64,000 bases of DNA from Clostridium_AQ sp900552125 (GTDB taxonomy: Bacteria; Bacillota_I; Bacilli_A; Erysipelotrichales; Erysipelotrichaceae), in assembly GCA_037892765.1 (NCBI GenBank), contig JBBKBW010000001.1; one strand, given 5' to 3'. The notes under the pieces were generated by a model. The model saw nothing but the letters and a program-made list of their open reading frames with translations. It had not been told where the DNA came from and did no database searches. Below, piece after piece: positions 33,844 through 43,562 of the stretch; positions within the stretch are counted from its first letter, which is position 1; every line of letters starts with the position of its first letter. Position numbers and translations under genes: made by a program.

Positions 33844-35053
33844 CTTTCTTGCTTGCTGTTATACTTCCCTGTCTTCTGATTCTTGAGATAACAGCCTGTG
33901 ATATACCAATTGCGGTCATAATTGCCATCAAAGAAGAACCTCCACTAGAAATAAATAGTAATGGAACACCAGTTAATGGAATCAAACCGCTGATTCCTCC
34001 TACATTTAATGCAAAGTGAATAAAGATATACATTGCAGTACCAATCAGAATTATTTTGTATCCTTCACTTTTTGTATGGAAGGCATAGTAAAATAAACGC
34101 TGTAAAATGACAACATACATGACTACTACAATCAACAATCCAAATATACCTAATTCCTCCACAATGATAGACAATATAAAGTCATTATCTGATTGTGTAA
34201 GATATCCATACTTTTGTATTGAATTTCCTAATCCTACTCCCGTGAAACCACTTCTAGCAATTCCATAAAGACCATTGATCAGCTGATATCCATTCCCATG
34301 TGGATCTATAAATGGATTAATAGCATTTTCTATACGTACCGCAACATGCTGAAGCGGTTCAATTTTATTAAGAAAGTTAATCACCGGCTCACTCATGACA
34401 AATGTCAAACTAAAAACGCCCACGATCATTAGAATACAAAGGATTCTCTGTGTTTTTCGTAAGCTGGGATGTGTCGGAATAAAATAACAGAAAGCACAGA
34501 TCAGACTTAATACTCCTAAGGTTCCTAGGTCACGCTGAAATAAAATCGCAATCGCAATGATTCCAAAGAAAATAACCGGTACACGAACAATTTGCCAAAA
34601 CGTTAGATTTTTCTTCCATGCATTCATTTCCACAAATACAGCCATCAATACAACCATAAACACCTTGGCAAATTCTGAAGGCTGTATGGTCATTTCTCCT
34701 AATCCCGGAATCGGAATACGAATCCATGCCTTGCTTCCTAATACACCTTCAAAAAACTGCGTGCAGAATAGACTGACGATGACTGCCAGACCAATTGGAA
34801 GAATAAAACGCTGCGCACGTCGCATCGTAAAATTATTCGCAAAAAATGTCATAAATATATAAGAAATTATAATATAAACCATTTGTTTTATAATTACTTT
34901 AGGAATAATGTATGGATCTTCTGTCGTTTTTCCTACATTGGTAGATACGATCATCATCGTTCCAAAAATAATTAAGACAATTACTGCCAATTGTATTAAA
35001 ACGTCATATTTTTTAGGCATTTTCAAAGTAATGATCATATCTTTTATTCTCAT
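33821..35053 (-). CDS. FtsW/RodA family lipid II polymerase
   Basis: This 410-residue protein has about ten membrane spans and the SEDS family motifs. These include KAWIRIPIPGLGEMTIQPSEFAK (read in parts) around residues 108-128 and the C-terminal GVPLLFISSGGSS (about 370-385). SEDS proteins polymerise lipid II into glycan strands. Whether it is FtsW (division) or RodA (elongation) cannot be settled here, since no dcw or rodZ genes are near; the GISGLIPLTGVPLLF pattern favours FtsW. The start has only a weak ribosome site. Confidence 0.9.
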   Translation of the reverse strand: MRIKDMIITLKMPKKYDVLIQLAVIVLIIFGTMMIVSTNVGKTTEDPYIIPKVIIKQMVYIIISYIFMTFFANNFTMRRAQRFILPIGLAVIVSLFCTQFFEGVLGSKAWIRIPIPGLGEMTIQPSEFAKVFMVVLMAVFVEMNAWKKNLTFWQIVRVPVIFFGIIAIAILFQRDLGTLGVLSLICAFCYFIPTHPSLRKTQRILCILMIVGVFSLTFVMSEPVINFLNKIEPLQHVAVRIENAINPFIDPHGNGYQLINGLYGIARSGFTGVGLGNSIQKYGYLTQSDNDFILSIIVEELGIFGLLIVVVMYVVILQRLFYYAFHTKSEGYKIILIGTAMYIFIHFALNVGGISGLIPLTGVPLLFISSGGSSLMAIMTAIGISQAVISRIRRQGSITASKKAKKEPLS

Positions 35054-35223
35054 ATAACACTTTCTGCCGCCTTAAATTCAATCAGGCAGGCAGTCCTCCT
35101 TTCTTTTTTCTGTGTCTTTTATAATACCATATATTCTTATGTTTTTCACAATAATTTCGCAAAACACTTCCATTCTTCATAAAAACCGTTTAAAATAATA
35201 TGGTAAGAAAAGGAGCATGTAAT

Positions 35224-35778
35224 ATGAGTTTAAATTATGATGATATTGTAAAAGATACAGATCCTATCGTACGTACGAAAAGTGAAAACGTTCCTTTACC
35301 GCTAAGCAAAGAGGACGAAACATTTCTTAGGGATATGTTGACATATGTCCGTAATTCTCAGGATGATGAGATTGCGCAGAAAGAAAACCTTCGCCCAGCA
35401 GTAGGAATTGCGGCTATTCAGCTAGGCGTACCTAAACGCATGTTAGCAGTTGTCGTTCCTAATGAAGATGGCGCTGATGAATATGCGCTCGTAAATCCTC
35501 GTATCGTGTCAGAATCTGTACAGCGTGCATATTTAAAAAATGGAGAAGGCTGCCTATCTGTTGAAGAAGAACATGAAGGCATCGTCCCTAGAGCTGCACG
35601 TATTACTGTGAAAGCTTTCGATTTATTACAAAACCAGGAAATTACCATTAAAGCAAAGAATTATTTAGCAATAGTATTACAGCATGAAATCGATCATTTT
35701 TCAGGAACGCTGTTTTATGACCGTATTAACAAATTGGATCCATGGCGAGAAGATCCAACAGCTATTGTCATTGAATAA
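35224..35778 (+). CDS. def: Peptide deformylase
   Basis: The protein of 184 residues has the three deformylase motifs. Motif I is GIAAIQLGV (a variant of GxGxAAxQ), motif II EGCLSVEEE with the metal Cys, and motif III QHEIDHFSG with the two metal His and the catalytic Glu. It removes the formyl group from new N-termini. The insertions between motifs are of the longer type 2 class found in Gram-positives. The start at 35,224 follows AAAGGAG by 9 bases. Confidence 0.94.
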   Translation: MSLNYDDIVKDTDPIVRTKSENVPLPLSKEDETFLRDMLTYVRNSQDDEIAQKENLRPAVGIAAIQLGVPKRMLAVVVPNEDGADEYALVNPRIVSESVQRAYLKNGEGCLSVEEEHEGIVPRAARITVKAFDLLQNQEITIKAKNYLAIVLQHEIDHFSGTLFYDRINKLDPWREDPTAIVIE

Positions 35779-35865
35779 TGCTCAGCAATGAGCATTTTCT
35801 TATGTTTAAAATGAAGCACAATTTATTTTTCGAAGCAAAAAGCGTTTATTTTATGGAAAGTATGC

Positions 35866-35871
35866 TATAAT
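35866..35871 (+). promoter_or_regulatory. -10 box of the RNase J gene
   Basis: TATAAT stands 38 bp before the ATG; the -35 region (CGTTTA at about 35,843) is a weak match. Confidence 0.5.
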
Positions 35872-35909
35872 AATAAAAGAAAATTAGGTGCACAATGAAA
35901 GGAGTATTT

Positions 35910-37724
35910 ATGAATAACAATCGAAATCAAAAAATGTTCGCACCGAGAAACTATCAGGAAAAATCAAGAAACAGTTATAATAAAATAAAAACCGAACGTG
36001 GGGATACCCTAATTTATGCAATGGGTGGACTAGGCGAAATTGGTAAAAATATGTACTGCTTTGAACACGAGAATGAAATTTTAATTGTCGATGCTGGTGT
36101 TCGTTTCCCTGAAGAAAATCTTCTCGGAGTTGATTATGTTATACCAGATTATAATCATTTGGTAAAAAATAATCGTAAACGTAAAATTTTAGTTATTACA
36201 CATGGTCATGAAGATCACATTGGAGGTATCCCTTTCCTATTAAAGACTGTGGATATCGAAGCAATCTATGCGCCTGCATTTGCAGTTGCGCTGATTAATA
36301 AAAAATTAGAAGAAAGACGAATGCTGAACAGCGTTAAAATCATTGAAATCAATGATCGCAGTTCCGTAAAGATGCAATATTTTACATGCGGATTTTTTAA
36401 TACTACACATTCTATTCCTGATTCTTTAGGAATTCTTATTAATACCCCAAATGGAAGAATCGTTCATACCGGTGATTTTAAATTTGACTTAACTCCAGTA
36501 GGAACAAATTCAGATTATCAGGTTATGGCCTATATGGGGCAGATCGGTATTGATTTATTATTAAGTGATTCTACCAATTCAGGAGTTGAAGACTTCTCTA
36601 TTTCAGAAAAGAAAGTGGCCGCAGAGATTCTAGATACCATGAAGAAAACAAATGGCCGTTTAATTGTCGCAACATTTGCTTCTAATGTTTATCGTGTATC
36701 TCAGATTTTAGAAGCTGCTGTAGCTTGCGGAAGAAAAGTCATTATCTTTGGACGCAGTATGGAAAATGTTGTAACAATTGGTCGTAAAATGGGTAAAATA
36801 AAAGTTGGAGAACAGCATTTCTTAAGCCCTGATCAGCTTGCTTATACCCCTGCAAACAAAACATGTATTGTTTGTACAGGTAGTCAGGGAGAGCCTTTGG
36901 CTGCATTATCAAGAATTGCGAATGGAACACATCGTTATATTCGTCTTATACCAGGCGATACAGTTGTATTCTCTTCTAGCCCGATTCCAGGAAATGGCCC
37001 AAGTGTTAATCAGGTAGTCAATAAACTATTTAAGGCTGGAGCTAATGTTCTTACAAAATCCATCTTAAGCAACCTTCATACAACAGGACATGCTTCTCAA
37101 GAGGAACAGAAATTAATGCTGCAGCTGATTAAGCCAAAATACTTCATGCCTGTACATGGTGAATATAAAATGCTGGTACAGCATAAAGAAACCGCAAAAG
37201 AAACTGGTATGAGAGATGACCATATCTTTACTTGTGCTAATGGAGATATTCTTGTATTACGTAATCATACTGTTTTCCAAAGCGGTGAACGTATTCAGGC
37301 TGATGATATTTATGTTGATGGAAATGATATCAGTGGTGTATCTACTGCAGTATTAAAGGATCGTACGATCTTGGCTGATAATGGACTTGTTGCGGCAATT
37401 ATCGCAATTGATTCAAAAGAAAACAAAGTCCTATGCAGACCAGTTATTGTATCCAGAGGATTCGTATTTATCAAAGATTCTCAAGGTTTATTAAAAGAAG
37501 CTGAACAGCTTGTGCATACTGCTCTGAATGAAAAGATGAAAGAAAGAACTACATTCTCTGATTTAAAGAACTGTGTACGTTCTACTCTGGAACCATTCTT
37601 ATACAATAAGACTCATCGTAATCCTATTGTCATTCCAGTTATCATCAATTCGAAAGCTGCAATGCAGTCAATGTTAGCCGCAAGAAATACAAAACAGGTT
37701 CGTCGCCCTGTACGCAAAGCATAG
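35910..37724 (+). CDS. rnj: Ribonuclease J
   Basis: The 604-residue protein has a metallo-beta-lactamase domain with HGHEDHIGG (about residues 75-85), then HSIPDSLG and GDFKFD motifs, followed by the beta-CASP domain (CTGSQGEPLAAL, HTTGHASQEE and MPVHGEY). A C-terminal domain completes the RNase J fold. It is a 5'-to-3' exonuclease and endonuclease and one of the main mRNA-decay enzymes of Firmicutes. The start at 35,910 follows AAAGGAG. The basic N-terminal extension of about 25 residues is usual. Confidence 0.94.
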   Translation: MNNNRNQKMFAPRNYQEKSRNSYNKIKTERGDTLIYAMGGLGEIGKNMYCFEHENEILIVDAGVRFPEENLLGVDYVIPDYNHLVKNNRKRKILVITHGHEDHIGGIPFLLKTVDIEAIYAPAFAVALINKKLEERRMLNSVKIIEINDRSSVKMQYFTCGFFNTTHSIPDSLGILINTPNGRIVHTGDFKFDLTPVGTNSDYQVMAYMGQIGIDLLLSDSTNSGVEDFSISEKKVAAEILDTMKKTNGRLIVATFASNVYRVSQILEAAVACGRKVIIFGRSMENVVTIGRKMGKIKVGEQHFLSPDQLAYTPANKTCIVCTGSQGEPLAALSRIANGTHRYIRLIPGDTVVFSSSPIPGNGPSVNQVVNKLFKAGANVLTKSILSNLHTTGHASQEEQKLMLQLIKPKYFMPVHGEYKMLVQHKETAKETGMRDDHIFTCANGDILVLRNHTVFQSGERIQADDIYVDGNDISGVSTAVLKDRTILADNGLVAAIIAIDSKENKVLCRPVIVSRGFVFIKDSQGLLKEAEQLVHTALNEKMKERTTFSDLKNCVRSTLEPFLYNKTHRNPIVIPVIINSKAAMQSMLAARNTKQVRRPVRKA

Positions 37725-37734
37725 AAATGTAATA

Positions 37735-37760
37735 ACAGACAGCTTAAGGCTGTCTTTCTT
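37735..37760 (+). terminator. Terminator after RNase J
   Basis: GACAGCTTAAGGCTGTC folds into a short stem (GACAG with CTGTC) followed by TTTCTTTTCC. Confidence 0.6.
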
Positions 37761-37822
37761 TTCCCCTACTAGAAATCTAATAATATTTATGATAAAATTA
37801 GAAAAAAATACGAGGTGTCGTC

Positions 37823-38701
37823 ATGGTAAGAAAATTACTTAAAATCGTTTCTGTTTTAATATGTATTGCATTGGTAATTGCAGGAATATTTTTTTATTCC
37901 ATATATATATCTGTTGATCGTGTAAGCTTATCTTATGAAACCATATCTTCAAACAAAATACCAGAAAGCATGAATGATATCACAATCGCATTTATCAGTG
38001 ATATCAAATATAATGAATTCATGGACAAAACAAGATTAAGCAATATGATTTCTAAATTAACTACAACAAGTCCAGATATCGTTATTTTTGGAGGAGACAT
38101 GTTCTCTGAACCAGATAAAAATGTCCCTGATTCACAAATGAGTAAAGACATTACCACAATTTTAAAAAGCATTGAAGCTCCACTCGGTAAATTTGCAATA
38201 TTAGGTGATCAGGATAATGTAAATGAAGATGTGAAGAAAATAGTTTCACAAATTCTTTATGATAGTGATTTTGAAGTTTTAAGTGACAGTGCCATTCGTT
38301 TACGTAATGAGAACAGTGACAGTATTTCCCTTATTGGATTGAATAATCTAATAAATGGAGATCCAAAACCTGAAAATGCAATGAAAAACGTAAATGAGAA
38401 TGAATTTAACATTTTAGTAACCCATTGTCCTGATGCAGTATCTAAAAGCGGAATTAATCTTGAATATATCGATATAGCTCTAGCAGGACATTCCTTAGGC
38501 GGACAGATTTATCTTCCTGTTTTAGGTCCAATTTATACAGAAGAAGGTGCTACTACATATAACCGAGGTCAATATGATATCAATGGTTCTAAATTATATG
38601 TTTCTAATGGTTTAGGAACAAGTAAAATTGATATGCGTTTAATGACTCCACCTCAAGTCTTAATATTCCGCCTTCAGCATACATCTAAAAGTGAATCATA
38701 A
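37823..38701 (+). CDS. Metallophosphoesterase-fold protein with degenerate metal site
   Basis: The 292-residue protein has one N-terminal membrane span (about 7-27) and an outer calcineurin-like domain in the YkuE order. The motifs are altered. D-x-H reads SDIK, so the His is lost. G-D is kept (FGGDMF). G-N-H-D reads GDQD, so both Asn and His are lost. The single His is kept in VTHCPD. G-H-x-H reads GHSL, so the last His is lost. The two-metal centre can therefore hardly form. It may be a binding protein or an enzyme with another mechanism. It has its own ribosome site and terminator. Confidence 0.8.
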   Translation: MVRKLLKIVSVLICIALVIAGIFFYSIYISVDRVSLSYETISSNKIPESMNDITIAFISDIKYNEFMDKTRLSNMISKLTTTSPDIVIFGGDMFSEPDKNVPDSQMSKDITTILKSIEAPLGKFAILGDQDNVNEDVKKIVSQILYDSDFEVLSDSAIRLRNENSDSISLIGLNNLINGDPKPENAMKNVNENEFNILVTHCPDAVSKSGINLEYIDIALAGHSLGGQIYLPVLGPIYTEEGATTYNRGQYDINGSKLYVSNGLGTSKIDMRLMTPPQVLIFRLQHTSKSES

Positions 38702-38702
38702 T

Positions 38703-38753
38703 AAAAGAAGCTGTAGAAACAACTTTATAAAGTCATTTCTACAGCTCTTTTTT
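38703..38753. terminator. Bidirectional terminator
   Basis: AGAAGCTGTAGAAA pairs with TTTCTACAGCTCTTTTTT over a 16-base loop. It closes both the phosphoesterase gene (plus) and pheT (minus). Confidence 0.88.
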
Positions 38754-41154
38754 ATGCACGTAATTGTGCATTTAATTCAGTTTTTAAAGTTTCTAAGATC
38801 TTATCATGAATCTGATTAATATCTTCATCTTTTAAAGTTCTTTCATTTGACTGGAAGATAATACTTAAGGCAATAGATTTATAACCTTTTTCTACGTGTT
38901 CTCCTGTATATACATCAAATACTTCTACATTCTGAATGATATTTTCTTTATTTAACTTACCATTCTTACGAATGCTATTGATGATATCAGAAACTTTAAC
39001 ATCTTCATTTACTACAAATGCTAAGTCACGACTTACTGATGGATATTTACTAACTTCAGTAAATTTAACCTTGCTGGCTTTGTTTGATAATAATACTTCA
39101 AGATTAATTTCTAGTGCCACGGTAGTCGCAACATCATATTTCTGTTCCATTGCTGGGTGAATCTGTCCAACTATACCTAAAAGCTGTTTACCTAAGTACA
39201 CTTCTGCACTGCGATATGGATGGAAATGTGTTGTATCTAATGTGTTTTCTTTCCATACTACACGATTACCGCTAAATCCAATACTTTCTAATAAGGCATC
39301 TAATAAACCTTTCATCGTATAGAAATCTGCTTCTACACGATATTTCTGCCATCTGTTTTCCTGTAAAGCTCCACTAGCCGCAATCGTCAAGCGTTCTTCT
39401 ACATGATTTTTACCATATACATTACTGATTTCATATAAAGCTACATCTTTGATAGAACGTGCCTGGTTATAAGAAACACATTCAAGCAGGCTTGGCAAAA
39501 TAGAACTACGGACATATTTACGATCTTCACTCATTGGTGCTGCTAATTCAATGATTTCTTTATCAGCCATCAAGGCATCTTCTATTTCTTTCTTTCCTAC
39601 TAATGAATACGTAATAGCTTCATTATAGCCTAAAGAAGATAATGTATTTCTAAATCTTCTACGTAACTGCTGGCGTTTATTTAATTCACCTACTGTTGAT
39701 GGCATCTTAGGCATTGTACTTGGCAGACGATCATATCCTAAGATACGAATGATTTCTTCCGCAATATCGGCTTCAATTAATAAATCTGTACGATAGCTTG
39801 GAATTTTCACATGAATATCTTCTCCATGTTTACTTGGTTCTAAATGTAAATTATCTAATACCTTACATACTTCCTCTTCATTAAAATCAGTACCAAGCAA
39901 TGTATTGATACGGTCTAAATTCACATCAAATTCAACAGGTGTATAATTATTATCACCATACTGTTTTGTCTCTTCAATACCTGTCGCATCAGCATATTCC
40001 ATCAATAATTGAACTGCACGATCCATAGCTTTAAATGTAGCCATTGGTTCAATACCTTTCTGATAACGAACGCTCGCATCTGTGCCAAGATTCAAACGAC
40101 GGCTTGTATTACGAATAGATACATGATTGAAAATAGCAGCTTCGATAATAATTCCTGTTGTAGTTTCTTCAATCTTAGAATCATCTCCACCCATGATTCC
40201 CGCAATACCGATTGGTTTTCCTTCTGTAGTGATTACTATATCATCTTCTTCTAAATGATATGTTTCTCCATCTAGGGCAATATAATCACAATTTAATTTA
40301 TCTTTTACTGTGATTTCCTGTGCAGGAATCGCATTAATATCATAGAAATGAAGAGGCTGTCCTGTTTCCAGCATAACAATATTACTAATATCCACTACGT
40401 TATTAATAGACTTCATCCCTGCAGCCATTAATAATTCTTTCATCCATTTTGGTGATGGTTTGATTGTTACTGAATTAATTACTTTTCCTAAGAATAATGG
40501 ACATTTCTCAGTTTCACTCTTTACGATTAATTTACTTGTTTCTCCAATATTTGCAGCCCCTTCTACATAAGGGATCTTAACTTCTTTTTGTAAAATAGCT
40601 CCTGTTTCCAAAGCCATAGACCAGGCAGCCATACAGTCATTACGATTAGGTGTTAGTCCTACATCTAAAATTTCATCATCTAGACCTAAATATCCTAATG
40701 GATCCTGATTACCAACTGGTGCATCTGCATCAAGTACTTCAATTCCGTTTTTACTTTCTTCATTTAGTTGATGAGGATCAACGCCAAGCTCTAGTAAAGA
40801 ACAGATCATACCGTTGGATTCCTGACCACGGATAACTCCGGCTTTGATTTCTCCTCCAGGAAGTTTTGCGCCGACACGTGCTACGATAACATTCTGTCCT
40901 TCCGCAACATTAGGTGCACCGCAGACAATCTGTTCTACACAATCCCCCAAATCCACTTTACATACATGTAAATGATCAGAATCCGGATGATCTACACAAG
41001 ATATTACATGTCCTATAACTAGATTACTTCCCTCACTCATTTTATCAATACCTTCTACCTCAAGTCCGGCAGAAGTAACTTTATCCGCAATTTCCTCAAT
41101 CGTCATATCGGAAAGATCCATATACTGACTTAGCCATTTTTTACTTATTCTCAT
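38752..41154 (-). CDS. pheT: Phenylalanyl-tRNA synthetase beta subunit
   Basis: The 800-residue protein has the normal parts: an N-terminal EMAP-like tRNA-binding domain (GHVISCVDHPDSDHLHVC), B3/B4 editing domain (about 200-400), B5 domain, a class II core-like domain and the C-terminal ferredoxin-fold anticodon-binding domain (KYPSVSRDLAFVV). It pairs with PheS to charge tRNA-Phe and edits Tyr-tRNA-Phe. It lies 11 bp after pheS under the same T-box. Confidence 0.96.
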   Translation of the reverse strand: MRISKKWLSQYMDLSDMTIEEIADKVTSAGLEVEGIDKMSEGSNLVIGHVISCVDHPDSDHLHVCKVDLGDCVEQIVCGAPNVAEGQNVIVARVGAKLPGGEIKAGVIRGQESNGMICSLLELGVDPHQLNEESKNGIEVLDADAPVGNQDPLGYLGLDDEILDVGLTPNRNDCMAAWSMALETGAILQKEVKIPYVEGAANIGETSKLIVKSETEKCPLFLGKVINSVTIKPSPKWMKELLMAAGMKSINNVVDISNIVMLETGQPLHFYDINAIPAQEITVKDKLNCDYIALDGETYHLEEDDIVITTEGKPIGIAGIMGGDDSKIEETTTGIIIEAAIFNHVSIRNTSRRLNLGTDASVRYQKGIEPMATFKAMDRAVQLLMEYADATGIEETKQYGDNNYTPVEFDVNLDRINTLLGTDFNEEEVCKVLDNLHLEPSKHGEDIHVKIPSYRTDLLIEADIAEEIIRILGYDRLPSTMPKMPSTVGELNKRQQLRRRFRNTLSSLGYNEAITYSLVGKKEIEDALMADKEIIELAAPMSEDRKYVRSSILPSLLECVSYNQARSIKDVALYEISNVYGKNHVEERLTIAASGALQENRWQKYRVEADFYTMKGLLDALLESIGFSGNRVVWKENTLDTTHFHPYRSAEVYLGKQLLGIVGQIHPAMEQKYDVATTVALEINLEVLLSNKASKVKFTEVSKYPSVSRDLAFVVNEDVKVSDIINSIRKNGKLNKENIIQNVEVFDVYTGEHVEKGYKSIALSIIFQSNERTLKDEDINQIHDKILETLKTELNAQLRA

Positions 41155-41165
41155 GTTATTCCCTC

Positions 41166-42206
41166 CTACTCAAAGCGATTGAACGTTTTCAAGAAACGAA
41201 CGTCATTTGTATAGAAATTACGAATATCAGTAATACCATATTTTAACATTGCGACACGTTCAATTCCGATACCAAACGCAAAACCGCTTAATTTTTTCGC
41301 ATCAAAACCTGCCATTGTAAGTACATTTGGATGTACCATACCAGCTCCTAGAATTTCTATCCAGCCCGTTCCTTTACATACTGGACAGCCTTTTCCTCCA
41401 CATACATGGCAGCTAACATCAACTTCTACACTTGGTTCTGTAAATTGGAAATAACTAGGACGGAAACGAATTACTCGATCTTTCCCAAACATTCTCTGAG
41501 CTAAGAATTCTAATGTTCCCTTCAAATCAGATAGTGTAATATTTTCTCCTACAACTAAACCTTCACACTGCATAAACTGATGAGAGTGTGTCGCATCATC
41601 ATCATCACGACGATATACTTTACCAGGACAGATTACTTTAATCAGTTCTTTTCCCTCTTTCGCAAACTTTTCTAATTGTCGAGTCTGAATTGCAGTAGTA
41701 TGAGTACGCAATAGTTCTTCTGCATTAATATAGAAGGTATCCTGCATATCTCTTGCTGGATGATCTTTTGGTATATTTGCACGCTCAAAGTTATATAGAT
41801 CCATTTCAACTTCCGGACCTTCTTCTACTGTATAGCCAAGTCCAATGAATAAATCTTCCATTTCCTGCTGTACTAACATCAATGGATGGGCATTTCCTAG
41901 ATTTGGCTTTTGGCCAGGCAATGTAATATCAATCTTTTCTTTCTCAATACGATCATTCATCTCTTTGATTTCTAAGACCGCTTTCTGTTTTTCAATCGCA
42001 TCTGCCAGTAAACTCTTTACTTCATTGACTTTCTGACCAAATGCAGGACGTTCTTCCTTAGGAAGATCTTTCATTGATTTCATTACTTCCTGAATGGGTC
42101 CTTTTTTTCCTAGATACAATACGCGTAGCTGTTGTAATGAAGCTAAGTCTTCACATTGTTCGATTTTGGATAGACCTTCTTCTTTAATACTCGTAAGCTT
42201 TTCCAT
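41166..42206 (-). CDS. pheS: Phenylalanyl-tRNA synthetase alpha subunit
   Basis: The 346-residue protein has an N-terminal coiled coil (about 1-85) and the class II catalytic core with motif 2 around VYRRDDDDATHSHQF and motif 3 near FAFGIGIERVAMLKYG. A Cys cluster at CHVCGGKGCPVCKGTGW (about 265-282) lies in the core, as in many bacterial PheS. It activates Phe and transfers it to tRNA with PheT. Translation starts 17 bp after the T-box terminator. Confidence 0.96.
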   Translation of the reverse strand: MEKLTSIKEEGLSKIEQCEDLASLQQLRVLYLGKKGPIQEVMKSMKDLPKEERPAFGQKVNEVKSLLADAIEKQKAVLEIKEMNDRIEKEKIDITLPGQKPNLGNAHPLMLVQQEMEDLFIGLGYTVEEGPEVEMDLYNFERANIPKDHPARDMQDTFYINAEELLRTHTTAIQTRQLEKFAKEGKELIKVICPGKVYRRDDDDATHSHQFMQCEGLVVGENITLSDLKGTLEFLAQRMFGKDRVIRFRPSYFQFTEPSVEVDVSCHVCGGKGCPVCKGTGWIEILGAGMVHPNVLTMAGFDAKKLSGFAFGIGIERVAMLKYGITDIRNFYTNDVRFLKTFNRFE

Positions 42207-42228
42207 ATTCTACTTCCTTTCTGCTTAT

Positions 42229-42450
42229 AAAAAAGTCACAAGACACAGGAACCCTTCCGGGCGGTACCATCCTGTTTCGTCTTGCGACACACTTACTTTC
42301 TATCATGGATAACCGTCATGGCACGGGGGAGGATTACTCCCACTCCCAGGTGAATTCATAAGGACCTATCAATAAGATGACTCTCAGTGCATCATCATCT
42401 CTCCCTGTTTTTCGGTTTCCAAATTACTACTCCTGTTCATCGTTTTCTTT
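42229..42450 (-). ncRNA. T-box riboswitch controlling pheST
   Basis: The leader on the minus strand contains the T-box sequence GGATGGTACCGC (about 42,260-42,275), which base-pairs with the tRNA acceptor end. It also has the terminator pair CAAGAC...GTCTTG and CAGG...CCTG, followed by TTTTTT at 42,229-42,234. An upstream stem I region runs to about 42,450. Uncharged tRNA-Phe would stabilise the antiterminator and switch on pheST. The specifier codon was not located with confidence. Confidence 0.88.
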
Positions 42451-42503
42451 TATTATTATACAGAACTTATCCTTTGTTTACAAGAGTGTTTTCACAAAGT
42501 TTT

Positions 42504-43553
42504 CTATCTCAGAAACTGTTTCAGCTCTTCTGTATCGTTACTATAATTACTTGCTTCTTCAAAAGTCACTACATTATTTTTTATTAGTCTAGCAAGAGCT
42601 AAGTTCAAAGACTGCATACCTTCACGCATTCCTGTTTGTATGATCGTATTGATCTGATGTACCTTCTTTTCACGAATCAGATTATGAATCGCATCATTCA
42701 CGATCATGATCTCTAATGCAGCAGTACGCGAACACTGATCTTTAGTGACTAAAAGCTGCTGTCTAATTACCGCTTTCAGCACACCTGCAACCTGCATACG
42801 AACCTGATCCTGTCTATGAGCTGGAAATACATCAATGATGCGATCAATTGTTTTCGCTGCTCCTGCAGTATGTAGTGAAGATAGAACCAAATGACCAGTT
42901 TCCGCAAGTGTTACTACCGCTGCAATGGTTTCATAATCACGCATTTCCCCCACTAAAATAACATCAGGATCCTCACGCAAAGCACTTCTTAATGCTGTAT
43001 CAAAAGTATCTACGTCCTGTCCTATTTCACGCTGATGAATCAAAGCCTGTTTTTGTGCATAAACATATTCAATGGGATCTTCAATCGTCAATATATGACA
43101 TTTACGATGCTCGTTAATATAGTCAACCATTGCGGCTAGAGTTGTAGATTTTCCGCTTCCTGTAGGACCACTCACTATAATAAGTCCTCTAGGTTCCATT
43201 GTGAGCTTCTTTAATATTTCTGGCATTTGCAATTCATCTAAAGTCTGAATCGTATTATGAATAATTCGTATTGCGGCACATAACTTCCCCTGCTGACGAT
43301 ATATATTAACTCTTTGTCTCTTAGAATCTAACGTATAAGTAAAATCTGTATCCTTTCCATTCTGAAAATCACTCATTAATCGTTTTGGAATCATTGCCAT
43401 AATACATTCCTTTGTCATGTTTTCATCCATAAAGAATGGGCATTCCTGCAAAATACCATTTCTTCGTACCATAGCAGGCGATCCTTCATTTAAGTGAATA
43501 TCACTACAGCCTGTTTCTCTTGCATAGGTTAAAATACTTTTTAATAGTTCCAT
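42504..43553 (-). CDS. pilT: Type IV pilus retraction ATPase PilT
   Basis: The 349-residue hexameric ATPase has Walker A GPTGSGKSTT (about residues 129-138), the Asp-box EDPIEYV, Walker B VILVGEMRDYET and the His-box HLVLSSLHTAGA, followed by a C-terminal helical domain with AIRQQLL. These are the marks of PilT rather than PilB. It depolymerises the pilus and so supplies twitching or DNA pulling. It is the last gene of the pilus operon, 9 bp after pilB. Confidence 0.93.
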   Translation of the reverse strand: MELLKSILTYARETGCSDIHLNEGSPAMVRRNGILQECPFFMDENMTKECIMAMIPKRLMSDFQNGKDTDFTYTLDSKRQRVNIYRQQGKLCAAIRIIHNTIQTLDELQMPEILKKLTMEPRGLIIVSGPTGSGKSTTLAAMVDYINEHRKCHILTIEDPIEYVYAQKQALIHQREIGQDVDTFDTALRSALREDPDVILVGEMRDYETIAAVVTLAETGHLVLSSLHTAGAAKTIDRIIDVFPAHRQDQVRMQVAGVLKAVIRQQLLVTKDQCSRTAALEIMIVNDAIHNLIREKKVHQINTIIQTGMREGMQSLNLALARLIKNNVVTFEEASNYSNDTEELKQFLR

Positions 43554-43562
43554 AATTCTCTC

